Below, one piece after another: positions 8,396-16,276 of a DNA stretch of 64,000 nt; position 1 is the first letter of the stretch; every line of letters starts with the position of its first letter. The stretch lies in assembly GCF_904831005.1 (NCBI RefSeq), contig NZ_LR882982.1, forward strand, positions 434,001-498,000, written 5' to 3'. Below the pieces are notes generated by a model, which saw nothing but the letters and a program-made list of their open reading frames with translations, ran no database searches and was not told the origin of the DNA. The position numbers and the translations under genes are program-made. The DNA is from Microbacterium hydrocarbonoxydans. GTDB lineage: Bacteria > Actinomycetota > Actinomycetes > Actinomycetales > Microbacteriaceae.

Positions 8396-10009
8396 CTAGG
8401 CGTCGTACCAAAGCGCCCGCGCGTCGGAGGCGAGGATGCGGCCAGACTCGATGATCTGCTCGATGCCCCATTCGGATTCGCTCTCAATCTCTTCGGTTCT
8501 TTCGCCATCTACGGCTGTATGGAGTAGCTCTCGTTTGAACCCGAGCCACGTCGAACTTCCCATGGGGCGTCTCGTCTCGGTCGAGATGAACGTGTTCCCG
8601 ATGGTGGTCGCCCAATATGAGGCCCGATCTTCCTCGTCTTGCGGCCAATCTGAGTTTCTTGGGCGGATGAAGTAGACGTTGCCCTCGAGTTCAGGCGTGA
8701 TCGTCCCCTGTAGGACGGAGGATCTGATTGCTCCAAGAACTCCCCGGTTGAGTGACCTTTCCGCGACCCTGGCCTCAAATTCAGCAGCATCGGGGCGCAA
8801 ATCTTCGAGGCTATCGAGGGCAGCTTGCCACTGGCTCTCTGCAGCGATTCGCTGGGCCGTGATTCCGAACCGACGCTCGACGTTACCGGTGCCCAGTGTT
8901 CCGGTTACGATCCTTTGCATGACGAGTTGGAGAAGCCGCTTCATTCCGATGGTGGCGTCAGACGTATCTGCCATGGCGAGGAGTATCGGGCGCACTGAGA
9001 TGATGTTCAGGGCATTGAGCATCGAAAAGACTGCAAGTTGGTCGTCGCTTGCCGGCCCTACCGCAGTTGGATCAGCGATCTGTCTGTAGAGGGGAAGGTG
9101 ATGCTCCAGATGCCGCATCAGCTCGGCGGGAGGCATGCTTTTTTCTAGCCGACGCTTGCCAGTGAGGATGTCGTACAGATCCCTGGGAGCGATATGCCCG
9201 CGTTCGACAGTCACCGCATGACGAATGAACTGCACGAGCGTAGCTTGCCCCTCCTCGCGAAATTCGGATGCGATCGACTGCCAAGCCTCGTAGCGGTCCT
9301 GACGCTGAGTGGGTGGAGTTTGGCTCAGTACGTAGCTCTTTAGGAGATCCGCTGTCGTGAGCTCACGGCCGCGGGTATTGATTACCTCGAATACGCGGTA
9401 TGCCGAGGCCGGGGACGGATGAACAAAGACGGCGAAGTAGAGCTTCTCAGTGAGGAACTCGGCCCAGGCGCCGAGGCGTCGAAACGGATCCTCCTGTAGG
9501 TCGTCCCGAAGCTTATCTGTGAGGCGGCTGTACGCGTCGAAAAGATAGCTTGGCAAGGTATTGTCCGCCGAGCTCTCGGATGCGCGATCTGCCGGGCTGG
9601 CCAAGATGTCTTGAAGGGCTGCGTCGTCGCCATCAGACGAGAGCGTTACGCGAGCGTTCTCCTCGTCTGTCTCAAAGTTGATCGAGCGGAGAAAGGTCGA
9701 CTGAAGACGGTCGGCGAGTGCTCGCCGCTCATACTTGAGAGCTTCGTGGTAGAGCGCGGCTGTGAGCAACGTGAGAGTGAGGATGCGCTGCTGACCATCC
9801 ACCACGTCTAGAACAGGCTTCTCGCCGGTCACGATTATGAGTCCTAGGAAATAGCTATCCTCGCTGACGCCGCCGGCGAGATCACGAAAGAACTCATCGA
9901 TCTCGTCAGATTCCCACGCGTACTCCCGCTGGAACTCGGGGACGTTGAAGCGGCCACCTGCGAAGAGTGCCCCGGCTGTGGTGGAGGATGCGGTAAGCGG
10001 GGTGTCCAT
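8396..10009 (-). CDS. DUF262 domain protein with degenerate HNH (DUF1524-like) C-terminus
   Basis: A 537-residue protein; ATG 10009 is chosen because the DUF262 domain begins right after it, although the frame is open to 10108. DUF262 motifs are intact: VPEFQREYAW (23-32), DGQQR (71-75) and FEVINTRGREL (207-217), the NTP-sensing half of GmrSD/SspE-type systems. The C-terminus keeps the DUF1524 outline (an IGN segment near residue 470, then a conserved W..I..R), but the expected HxxP reads YFIRPR (about 446-451) and the later Asn is not evident, so the HNH nuclease looks dead. It lies upstream of the PIN-like nuclease gene. A defence role is inferred. Confidence 0.82.
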   Translation of the reverse strand: MDTPLTASSTTAGALFAGGRFNVPEFQREYAWESDEIDEFFRDLAGGVSEDSYFLGLIIVTGEKPVLDVVDGQQRILTLTLLTAALYHEALKYERRALADRLQSTFLRSINFETDEENARVTLSSDGDDAALQDILASPADRASESSADNTLPSYLFDAYSRLTDKLRDDLQEDPFRRLGAWAEFLTEKLYFAVFVHPSPASAYRVFEVINTRGRELTTADLLKSYVLSQTPPTQRQDRYEAWQSIASEFREEGQATLVQFIRHAVTVERGHIAPRDLYDILTGKRRLEKSMPPAELMRHLEHHLPLYRQIADPTAVGPASDDQLAVFSMLNALNIISVRPILLAMADTSDATIGMKRLLQLVMQRIVTGTLGTGNVERRFGITAQRIAAESQWQAALDSLEDLRPDAAEFEARVAERSLNRGVLGAIRSSVLQGTITPELEGNVYFIRPRNSDWPQDEEDRASYWATTIGNTFISTETRRPMGSSTWLGFKRELLHTAVDGERTEEIESESEWGIEQIIESGRILASDARALWYDA

Positions 10010-10426
10010 GATCGCGAGTGTACCGACAAAGAAAAGGGCCGCAAGCGGCCGGAGGCCGGCCTTGAATGAGTAAAGAAAGTTCTCACACCTTAGGTCCGGC
10101 TCGAACACTGCAGCCCATGCACCTGGTGTCGTGCGCTGACTTGGCGCAGCACTGATGCGCGCTCGGCGACCGGATGCTAGATCGAGCCCGGCTGGAGCTC
10201 GCTCGTCTGGAGCGCGCCGACTACCGAGAGAATCCCGAGCCGGTGTGCGGCAGATTTTCGCCCTCTAAACAGGATCGTTCTTATGCTTCTCGGTTGACAC
10301 TTGGGGGGTGCGTGTTCGCCTCCATTGGCGCTGAGCGCCGAAAACCGCGGCAGGTCTGTCGGTGTGCCTTCGCAGTCTTGAGCTGTACCCGCAACTGCGG
10401 GAACACAACTCAAACAGGAGGACTCC
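10010..10426. other. Upstream region of two divergent element genes
   Basis: This 417-bp stretch separates the DUF262 gene from the Pra-like pseudogene, and I see no convincing coding signal. It has a TTGACA box at 10294-10299 without a good -10, a small hairpin CCCGC-AACT-GCGGG (10388-10401) and a strong AGGAGG (10416-10421) five bases before ATG 10427. Promoters of both units presumably lie here. Confidence 0.45.
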
Positions 10427-10824
10427 ATGGCAATCCAGACATCCATCCCGGTCAACTTCGAGGCGTACTTCCCACGCGGGGCTTTCATGGTCGGCGAGGT
10501 CGAGCCCGTCGTGAAGTGGTCGGACGACGGACAGCGTCAGGGGCAGGATCTCGACAAGAACACCGGCCACCCCCTGTGGCAAGTCACGTAATCGACGCCG
10601 ATCCCGACGCTCGCAAGGGACAGAACGAGGTCACCGTCAAGCTCGCGGGCCATCGCGGAGCCCACTGCGCAGCCTGAGGCCAACGGCCTCCCGTTCCGCC
10701 CGGTTTTCTTCGAGGGCTGTCTGTCACTCCCTACGTCGAGGAAACCGGTGGCCGCCCTCGCGTGGCGTACTCACTCCGCGCGGCAGAGATGAAGCCCGCT
10801 CCGAAGTCCCGCGGCGGTGAGTGA
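10427..10824 (+). pseudogene. Pra-like plasmid replication/integration/excision activator, frameshifted
   Basis: It starts with a strong ribosome site and MAIQTSIPVNFEAYFPRG, the usual opening of the activator of pSAM2-type integrative elements. The frame then stops at 10589-10591. Translation continues in a second frame (VIDADPDARKGQNEVTVKLA, up to about 10645), a third (QPEANGLPFRPVFFEG) and a fourth (SVTPYVEETGGRPRVAYS, ending at TGA 10822-10824). The order is that of one intact protein, so at least three small indels separate the pieces. In working elements this protein switches on replication and excision; here it should be inactive. Confidence 0.72.
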
Positions 10825-10848
10825 TGGCCTATCCGCGCTCCGTGCTCC

Positions 10849-11376
10849 GTGCTTCGCCAGTACTGGGCGGGAGAGGCGCCCCGGCTGTGGCGCATTGGTC
10901 GGTGGATGCTCGGAATCGCATTGATTCTGGCGCCGTTCGCCTTCTTCCTCCAAACCCCGCGAAACGTGATCGTGCTCCTGATGGTCGCCATGATCGTCGT
11001 CGCTGTCGGACGGCGGTTGCTGGCTGGTCGCGACATGCATGCAGTCCTGTTGCGTCGGTGGCAGAGAGAGATGTCCTTGCATGTGCAGGCAGCATGGCCG
11101 GCTCTCGCGCACACGCTGTGCTTGCAGATTCGAACCCTCGACGGACGGACGATCTTCGCGGGTCTTGGGACTCCTCGTTGGGAAGGAATGACGCTGGTTG
11201 CCTCTGTCTCTCTTCCGCAGGGGCTCGTGCGTGCAGAACACGTGTCCGCCAGCGACCGGATTGCGCAGGCATTCTCCGCGCTCCGAGCCTCCGTGCACGG
11301 ACAGCAGATCAGTGCTCTCCAATTGCACCTCGAGTTCGTCGACGCCCCCGGGCGCGCAGCACAGCGCCTCTGGTGA
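10849..11376 (+). CDS. Two-helix membrane protein of the element
   Basis: A 175-residue protein from GTG 10849, which is the first start after an in-frame TGA at 10822. Two hydrophobic helices are visible (about residues 17-35 and 39-57) and are followed by a soluble region. I do not recognise a family. In actinomycete integrative elements a small membrane protein often sits between the Pra activator and the FtsK-type transfer gene, and this one holds that position. No FtsK gene follows, so it is probably left over from a lost transfer module. It may no longer be expressed. Confidence 0.5.
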   Translation: MLRQYWAGEAPRLWRIGRWMLGIALILAPFAFFLQTPRNVIVLLMVAMIVVAVGRRLLAGRDMHAVLLRRWQREMSLHVQAAWPALAHTLCLQIRTLDGRTIFAGLGTPRWEGMTLVASVSLPQGLVRAEHVSASDRIAQAFSALRASVHGQQISALQLHLEFVDAPGRAAQRLW

Positions 11377-11842
11377 CGGCTGGGGCGGTGGGTCAGTCGC
11401 GAGGAGATCGCCGATGATGGCATCAGTACTGCCCTTTGCTCGGCCAACGGAACCCGCGCGACAGTACGCGACTACGGTGCCACCGGTCTCGCGTCGATCT
11501 TGAGTACCGGGATCCCGAGCGGGTGTTGTGGGCACGACTCGCTACGCGAAGGCGGTCGACGACGGAGGCCGGTTGAAACGGGCAGTAAGACAGAACCCAG
11601 CATTCGCATCAGCAACGAGGTGCTCGGGCAGTTGCTCGATGACTCGGAACTCGACTCCGTGGAGGATGCTGCCAGAGCTGCGTTCGCGCCGCGGGGAATG
11701 ATCAAGCGAGGCCGCGCAGCACCGACAAGGTCGGTGTGAGCTCCCGATGAGCCCGTTTCGTCTCCCTTCGCTCGCTCAACGACCGAGGGGGTTTTGTCGT
11801 GCTCTGCTCGCTCAGTGGTCGGGTGGCCAACACAGCCTCACA
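11377..11842. other. Degraded right end of the element
   Basis: Only short, overlapping open frames are present and none has a convincing ribosome site or family signature. The best is 11500-11739 (79 residues, TTG start), whose tail PSIRISNEVLGQLLDDSELD is protein-like but unidentified. Near the end, 11773-11785 (CGCTCAACGACCG) is one arm of the hairpin repeat found three times at 19542-19807. That suggests chromosomal repeat sequence has entered the element. Confidence 0.4.
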
Positions 11843-11959
11843 CCCGGAAAAAGCGGAAACCCCCGCCATGTAGAAGCTAGGCGAGGGTTCCTAAGGTGAC
11901 TGTAATGATCACCCTGTGGCTCCGACGGGCGTCGATCCCGTGACCTCACGATTTTCAGT
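11843..11959. repeat. Right attachment repeat overlapping tRNA-Phe
   Basis: This is the second copy of the 117-bp block at 7311-7427. Here it is continuous with the 5' half of the tRNA, so this junction restores the complete tRNA-Phe gene and its terminator. Confidence 0.88.
11848..11889 (-). terminator. Terminator of tRNA-Phe
   Basis: Reading the minus strand, AACCCTCGCC pairs with GGCGGGGGTT (one wobble pair) around a 12-base loop (11858-11889) and is followed by a run of five T (A at 11848-11852). It lies 27 bp past the tRNA 3' end. The same hairpin is repeated at 7326-7357 in the left attachment copy. Confidence 0.75.
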
Positions 11960-11989
11960 CGTGCGCTCTACCAACTGAGCTACAGAGCC
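11917..11989 (-). tRNA. tRNA-Phe (GAA)
   Basis: A 73-nt cloverleaf without encoded CCA. The acceptor is GGCTCTG/CGGAGCC with discriminator A, the anticodon stem is CACGA/TCGTG and the loop is CTGAAAA with anticodon GAA. It is the integration site of the neighbouring element; the 3' 43 nt are duplicated at 7385-7427. Confidence 0.97.
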
Positions 11990-12059
11990 ATGCGACCGGC
12001 TAGACCTGTCGCATCTAGACGAAAGGCCCTTCTCGAAGAAAAGGGCCCGTCGCTTAGAG

Positions 12060-12133
12060 CGACCCTGACGGGACTTGAACCCGCGACCTCCGCCGTGACA
12101 GGGCGGCACGCTAACCAACTGCGCTACAGGGCC
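12060..12133 (-). tRNA. tRNA-Asp (GTC)
   Basis: A 74-nt cloverleaf. The acceptor is GGCCCTG/CAGGGTC with discriminator G, the anticodon loop CTGTCAC gives GTC, and the T-arm is CGGGTTCAAGTCCCG. It lies between tRNA-Glu and tRNA-Phe on the same strand, probably as one transcript. Confidence 0.97.
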
Positions 12134-12162
12134 ATACTTGTTTTCAATTGTACCGGAAGGAG

Positions 12163-12235
12163 TGACCCCAACGGGATTCGAACCCGTGCTACCGCCGTGA
12201 AAGGGCGGCGTCCTAGGCCGCTAAACGATGGGGCC
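12163..12235 (-). tRNA. tRNA-Glu (TTC)
   Basis: A 73-nt cloverleaf. The acceptor is GGCCCCA/TGGGGTC, the anticodon loop CTTTCAC gives TTC, and the T-arm is CGGGTTCGAATCCCG. It is the first gene of the Glu-Asp-Phe cluster common in actinobacteria. Confidence 0.97.
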
Positions 12236-12446
12236 GAAGTCTGTCCCGGAGGACTTCCTTGCCGACGCTCAAGCATAAGGGAAGATCTGAGCAAAACGCG
12301 AATCGAGGGCGAGTCGGCTTCCGCCCGGGCGTGTTCGGGAGGACGATGGAGTCCTACGCCCGTGTCGATCGACCCCGCCCGCACTCTGTTGCGGATGTGA
12401 AAGTTGTTGTTACTGTGGCATTTGTGAATCCGGCGGAAGGGGCCGT

Positions 12447-13856
12447 GTGAACGACATGCATTCACCTGTGGATGCTGCTGCCGCAGCGGCATCCGAGGAT
12501 TGCGGGTGCGCGCCCACGCCCGCCGAGAGCCGCGCCTTCTGGCAGAAGGGCTCGCTGAGCCGTCGCGGTGCCCTCGGGCTCGGCGTCGGAGCACTGGGAG
12601 TCGTCGCGCTCAGCGCCTTCGGCGTGACCAACGGCGTCACCGCCGCGTACGCCGCGTCGTACCCGAGCTGGGACGACGTGCAGAACGCCATGCGCAACGA
12701 GTCGTCCAAGGCCTCGGAGATCACGCGGATCGAAGGCCTCATCGCCTCTCTGCAGCAGAAGGTCGCCGAGACGCAGGCCGCGGCGGTCGCCGCCGGTGAC
12801 GAGTTCTACGCCGCTCAGCAGGCCTACTTCGAAGCCATCGCGATCGCCGACGAGCTGCAGGCTCAGGCAGACGCCCAGGCCGTGATCGCCGACGACGCGA
12901 CGCGCAAGGCCGCGCAGCTCGCGGCTCAGCTCTACCGCAACGGCGGAGACGACACCGCTCTCGAGCTCTTCTTCGCAGGTTCTGCCGACAACGCCGACGA
13001 GCTGCTCTCGCGCCTCGGCACGATGGACAAGGTCTACCAGTACAACCAGACGGTGCGTGACAAGGCCACCGCGGCGCGCGACGCCTCGCAGTCGCTCACC
13101 GATCAGGCTGTGGTCGCCCGTTCCGAGCGCGATCGCCTGCAGCAGGTGGCCGAGCAGAAGATGGTCGAGGCGCAGGCCGCCGCCGATGCCGCGCAGGCGG
13201 CACTCGACGAGCAGTCCGCGAACCTCGCCACGATGCAGGCTCAGCTCGCCGCCCTCAAGGACCAGACCGCGACCACGGTCGCCGGCTACCAGGAGGGCGT
13301 GCGCGTCGCCGAAGAGGAGCGCAAGCGCCGCGAAGCCGAGGCCGCTGCAGCTGCTGCCGCGGCGGCTGCCGCAGCAGCAGCCGCTGGAGGCGGCGGCGGT
13401 GGTGGCGGCGGAGGCGGCGGCGGAGGCACCGGAGGCCAGCCCGGCACCGGAGGATGGGTTCGTCCGCAGGGTGGCTACCGCAGTGCCGGCTATGGCTCGC
13501 GCCCGCGTCCGTGCCCGGCGTGCTCCGCGTTCCACTACGGCGTCGATCTCGCCAACGGCTGCGGCGCAGCGATCTTCGCGGCCCAGTCGGGCACCGTCGA
13601 CTACGCGGGCCCCAACGGCAACTACGGAAACTACATCCGCATCCAGCACGGCGGCGGCGTCGCCACCGGCTACGCGCACATCAAGCCCGGCGGTTTCAAT
13701 GTGCGCAGCGGCCAGTGGGTCGGCGCGGGGCAGGTCATCGCGTATGCCGGCAACACCGGAGCATCCGTCGGCTGCCACCTGCACTTCGAGGTCTACATCG
13801 ACGGCCGATACACCAACCCCATCGACTTCCTCGCGGGTCGGGGCATCTCGGTCTGA
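12447..13856 (+). CDS. Secreted M23 peptidoglycan peptidase with coiled coil
   Basis: About 469 residues; GTG 12447 sits 4 bases after GGAAGGGG, and ATG 12456 is an alternative. The N-terminal region has SRRGALGLG before a hydrophobic stretch ending near AYA, which looks like a Tat-type signal. Residues about 75-300 are Ala/Glu/Gln-rich coiled coil, followed by runs of Ala and Gly as a hinge. The C-terminal M23 domain has the zinc motif HYGVD, then GYAH and HLHFE. It should cut peptidoglycan cross-links during cell separation, in the manner of EnvC/RipA-type proteins. Substrate specificity is not visible. Confidence 0.9.
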   Translation: MNDMHSPVDAAAAAASEDCGCAPTPAESRAFWQKGSLSRRGALGLGVGALGVVALSAFGVTNGVTAAYAASYPSWDDVQNAMRNESSKASEITRIEGLIASLQQKVAETQAAAVAAGDEFYAAQQAYFEAIAIADELQAQADAQAVIADDATRKAAQLAAQLYRNGGDDTALELFFAGSADNADELLSRLGTMDKVYQYNQTVRDKATAARDASQSLTDQAVVARSERDRLQQVAEQKMVEAQAAADAAQAALDEQSANLATMQAQLAALKDQTATTVAGYQEGVRVAEEERKRREAEAAAAAAAAAAAAAAAGGGGGGGGGGGGGGTGGQPGTGGWVRPQGGYRSAGYGSRPRPCPACSAFHYGVDLANGCGAAIFAAQSGTVDYAGPNGNYGNYIRIQHGGGVATGYAHIKPGGFNVRSGQWVGAGQVIAYAGNTGASVGCHLHFEVYIDGRYTNPIDFLAGRGISV

Positions 13857-13872
13857 GAACCCCACCCCGTAT

Positions 13873-13916
13873 GCACGAGACCCCCGGGCCGCTGAGCGGA
13901 ACCGGGGGTCTCGTGC
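13873..13916. terminator. Bidirectional terminator hairpin
   Basis: GCACGAGACCCCCGG (13873-13887) pairs perfectly with CCGGGGGTCTCGTGC (13902-13916), loop 14 bases, between the convergent M23 peptidase and pyrophosphatase genes. There is no long T-run on either side, but a 15-bp GC-rich stem at this position is a good terminator candidate. Confidence 0.65.
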
Positions 13917-13946
13917 GTCGGGCTCACAGGCCCGGCGGATGCGGTG

Positions 13947-14438
13947 TCAGTGGCCCTGCTCGCCGAAACGGACGATCGCCTCGTCGAGGATGCGCTGCGC
14001 CTCGGCGGCATCGCCCCACGCGTCGACCTTGACCCACTTGTTGGGCTCGAGGTCCTTGTAGTGCTCGAAGAAGTGCTCGATCTCTTTCTTCGTGTACTCG
14101 GCGACGTCGCCGATGTCCTGGATGTGGGCCCAGCGAGGGTCCTTCGAGAGCACGGCCACGAGCTTGTCGTCGCCACCGGCCTCATCGCTCATCTTGAGCA
14201 CTGCGACCGGGCGCACCTCGACGACGACGCCGGGGTAGATGGCGTGGTCGAGCAGCACGAGCACGTCGAGCGGGTCGCCGTCCTCTCCGAGGGTGTTGTC
14301 GAAGTAGCCGTAGTCGGCGGGGTACCCGAAGGTCGTGTAGAGCACGCGGTCGAGGTGCACTCGTCCGGTCTCGTGGTCGACCTCGTACTTCACGCGGCTG
14401 CCGCGCGGGATCTCGATGACGGCGTCGTGTGCGCCCAT
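13947..14438 (-). CDS. ppa: Inorganic pyrophosphatase
   Basis: A 163-residue family I soluble pyrophosphatase that hydrolyses pyrophosphate from biosynthesis. It has IEIPRGSRVKYEVD at the start, YPADYGYFDNT and the signature EDGDPLDVLV with the metal-binding aspartates. ATG 14438 follows AAGGAG at a normal distance; an upstream in-frame start would add 13 residues not seen in the family. In many actinobacteria ppa lies close to tilS; here a transporter/regulator block separates them. Confidence 0.96.
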   Translation of the reverse strand: MGAHDAVIEIPRGSRVKYEVDHETGRVHLDRVLYTTFGYPADYGYFDNTLGEDGDPLDVLVLLDHAIYPGVVVEVRPVAVLKMSDEAGGDDKLVAVLSKDPRWAHIQDIGDVAEYTKKEIEHFFEHYKDLEPNKWVKVDAWGDAAEAQRILDEAIVRFGEQGH

Positions 14439-14481
14439 GCGTGTGCTCCTTGGAAATGACGGTTGGATGCCGCGCACTAGC

Positions 14482-15126
14482 CTACCCGCGGCCGACCGGG
14501 GGACTCGGACTCCGTCTCGACGCGCGGCCCAGCAGCTTCGAGGCGACTCCGCTCAGCAGCAGCACCAGGAGCCCTGCGTACCCGACCGACGGTACGAACA
14601 CCGCGAGCGCGAGAGCGATCAGGAACAGGATGATCGCGGCGAGATCTCCGAGCGCGCCCGCCCGCAGAACGCCGAGGGGAGTGGAGGTGAAGTCGGGATG
14701 CCGCTGCAGGTACAGCCAGCCGGCGAGAGTCGTGACCTGCGTGAGGATCAGCGTTCCGATGTAGACGACCGGCTGCAGCGAGTCGGTCTCCATCTGCCCG
14801 ATCATCGCGGTGGGCACCGGAAGCCAGACGATCGTGGCCATCCAGGCGACGTTGATCCAGAGCAGCGGGCCGGTGACCCATTGCACGTCGTGATACTGGC
14901 GATGGTGGCCCATCCAGAACGTCGCGATGAGCACGAAGCTCAACCCGAAGCTGAGCAGTTGTCCCGAGTGCTCGATGAAGAACTCGGCAGTGCTGAGCCC
15001 GCCCGTCGCGGCCTCGGACACCGACTCGGTGAGGGGCAGGATCAGCAGCGTCATCGCGATGGCCACGACGGCATCGACGAAGGTCATGAATCGTTCGGTC
15101 CTGAATCGCGCAGTGTGATCGGTCAC
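14482..15126 (-). CDS. TMEM175-family (DUF1211) potassium channel-like protein
   Basis: A 214-residue membrane protein with the bacterial TMEM175 signature in its first helix: RFMTFVDAVVAIAMTLLIL (compare RxxxFSDAVxAIxxTLL). About six hydrophobic helices are visible. Bacterial members form tetrameric K+-conducting channels in the cytoplasmic membrane. It ends 43 bp before the pyrophosphatase start on the same strand, so co-transcription is possible. The physiological role is not evident from the context. Confidence 0.85.
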   Translation of the reverse strand: MTDHTARFRTERFMTFVDAVVAIAMTLLILPLTESVSEAATGGLSTAEFFIEHSGQLLSFGLSFVLIATFWMGHHRQYHDVQWVTGPLLWINVAWMATIVWLPVPTAMIGQMETDSLQPVVYIGTLILTQVTTLAGWLYLQRHPDFTSTPLGVLRAGALGDLAAIILFLIALALAVFVPSVGYAGLLVLLLSGVASKLLGRASRRSPSPPVGRG

Positions 15127-15190
15127 GGCGTCAGGTTAAGGCGAGGCGCACGTCGAGCGCGAGTGCGGGGCGGCGATCCACCCGGGTGAT

Positions 15191-16126
15191 CTACCGTGAG
15201 GGCTGCGCCGGTGCAGCGCCGAGCAGGGCATCGCTGACGGCGGCCGTGCGGTCGCGGATCGCCGCGGCGACGGCGGCGACGGCGGGCTGGCGCAGCGAGT
15301 CCGGCCGCAGCACCATCCAGTACGGCAGGCGCTCGGCGAACTCGTCGGGCAGGATCCTCACGAGATCGGGGTGACGGTCGGCGAGGAAGCAGGGCAGGAA
15401 GCCGATCCCTGCACCGGCGCGGGTGGCCTCGACATGCACGAAGACGTTGGTCGAGCTGAGCGAGTCCAGCATTCCCGGCACCAATCGTCGTGGTGCGTCC
15501 AGATCGTCGACCTGGAGCATCGAATCGACGAAGTAGACCAGCGGATGCGCGATCAGCTCATGGATGCCGGCGGGGGCTCCGTATTCCTGCAGATACTCGC
15601 GTGAGGCGTACATGCCCAGCGTGTAGTAGCCGAGTCGGATGGCTTCTGCGCGATGCACCTGGGGCTCTCCGACCACCACCTCGAGATCGAGCCCGGACCG
15701 GTGCTGCAAGGCACGGCGGGTGACGGCGACGATCTCGACGCTGAGCCGCGGATGCCTCCGTCGAAGTTGTGCGACCGCGGGAGCAATCACGAACGCGCTG
15801 AACCCGTCGGTGGCGGATATCCGCACGACCCCGGCGATCTGATCCACCTCGGCATCCCCGTCATGGATGCTCGCCATCGCCGTCTCGACGTCTTCGGCGG
15901 CTCGCGCCGCGCGCCGGCCGAGGTCCGTCAGCTCCCATCCGCCGGCGCTCCGTGCGAGCACCCGGCCGCCGAGATCCTTCTCGAGTGCGGCGATGCGCCG
16001 CGAGACGGTCGTGTGATTCAGGCCCAGCGTCTCGCCTGCCGTCGTGAAGCGACCTGCTCGCGCCACGGCGAGGAGGATCAGAAGGTCGTCGGGGTTCGGG
16101 GCGACGCTGCCGGGAGAAAGGCCCAT
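15191..16126 (-). CDS. LysR-family transcriptional regulator
   Basis: A 311-residue protein with an N-terminal winged HTH (FTTAGETLGLNHTTVSRRIAALEKDLG, given here only as a region near residues 27-53) and a LysR substrate-binding domain. ATG 16126 is chosen; the frame is open far upstream but lies antisense to the transporter. It is divergent from the MHS transporter at 16277. TGCA-N4-TGCA at 16130-16141, four bases before its start, is a possible autoregulatory site. It probably controls the transporter and SDR. Confidence 0.9.
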   Translation of the reverse strand: MGLSPGSVAPNPDDLLILLAVARAGRFTTAGETLGLNHTTVSRRIAALEKDLGGRVLARSAGGWELTDLGRRAARAAEDVETAMASIHDGDAEVDQIAGVVRISATDGFSAFVIAPAVAQLRRRHPRLSVEIVAVTRRALQHRSGLDLEVVVGEPQVHRAEAIRLGYYTLGMYASREYLQEYGAPAGIHELIAHPLVYFVDSMLQVDDLDAPRRLVPGMLDSLSSTNVFVHVEATRAGAGIGFLPCFLADRHPDLVRILPDEFAERLPYWMVLRPDSLRQPAVAAVAAAIRDRTAAVSDALLGAAPAQPSR

Positions 16127-16276
16127 ATCTGCAATTCTGCACTTGATCTCTGCTGGACTGGTCATTGGCGCACAGTGGTGGGCGTGCGCATACTGGCGGA
16201 GGCCGCCCTGCTGAGGGGATTCGGCCCGCCGGGCAGTCGTCGACGATGACGCTGCAGAACACGAAGGAGTGCATTC

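Larger units (their letters stand above)
7311..11959. mobile_element. Decayed integrative element (AICE-like) at tRNA-Phe
   Basis: Two 117-bp direct repeats (7311-7427 and 11843-11959, one mismatch) bracket about 4.4 kb. The repeat is the 3' 43 nt of tRNA-Phe plus its terminator, and identity stops at the anticodon loop, a typical tyrosine-recombinase crossover zone. Inside are a DUF262/PIN cassette, a frameshifted Pra-type activator, a two-helix protein and a degraded stretch. No intact integrase, FtsK-type transfer gene or replication initiator is present, so the element cannot move by itself. Coding DNA at 7560-10000 is visibly poorer in GC than the flanks, which supports foreign origin. 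Confidence 0.8.

Noticed and set aside
11500..11739. Small plus-strand gene at the right end of the element
   Set aside because: TTG start, no ribosome site and no family signal. It is described as part of the degraded region only.
13330..13440. Poly-Ala and poly-Gly runs in the M23 gene as a sequencing or frameshift problem
   Set aside because: The frame continues into a complete M23 domain, and the runs are coded by mixed codons, as in real linkers.
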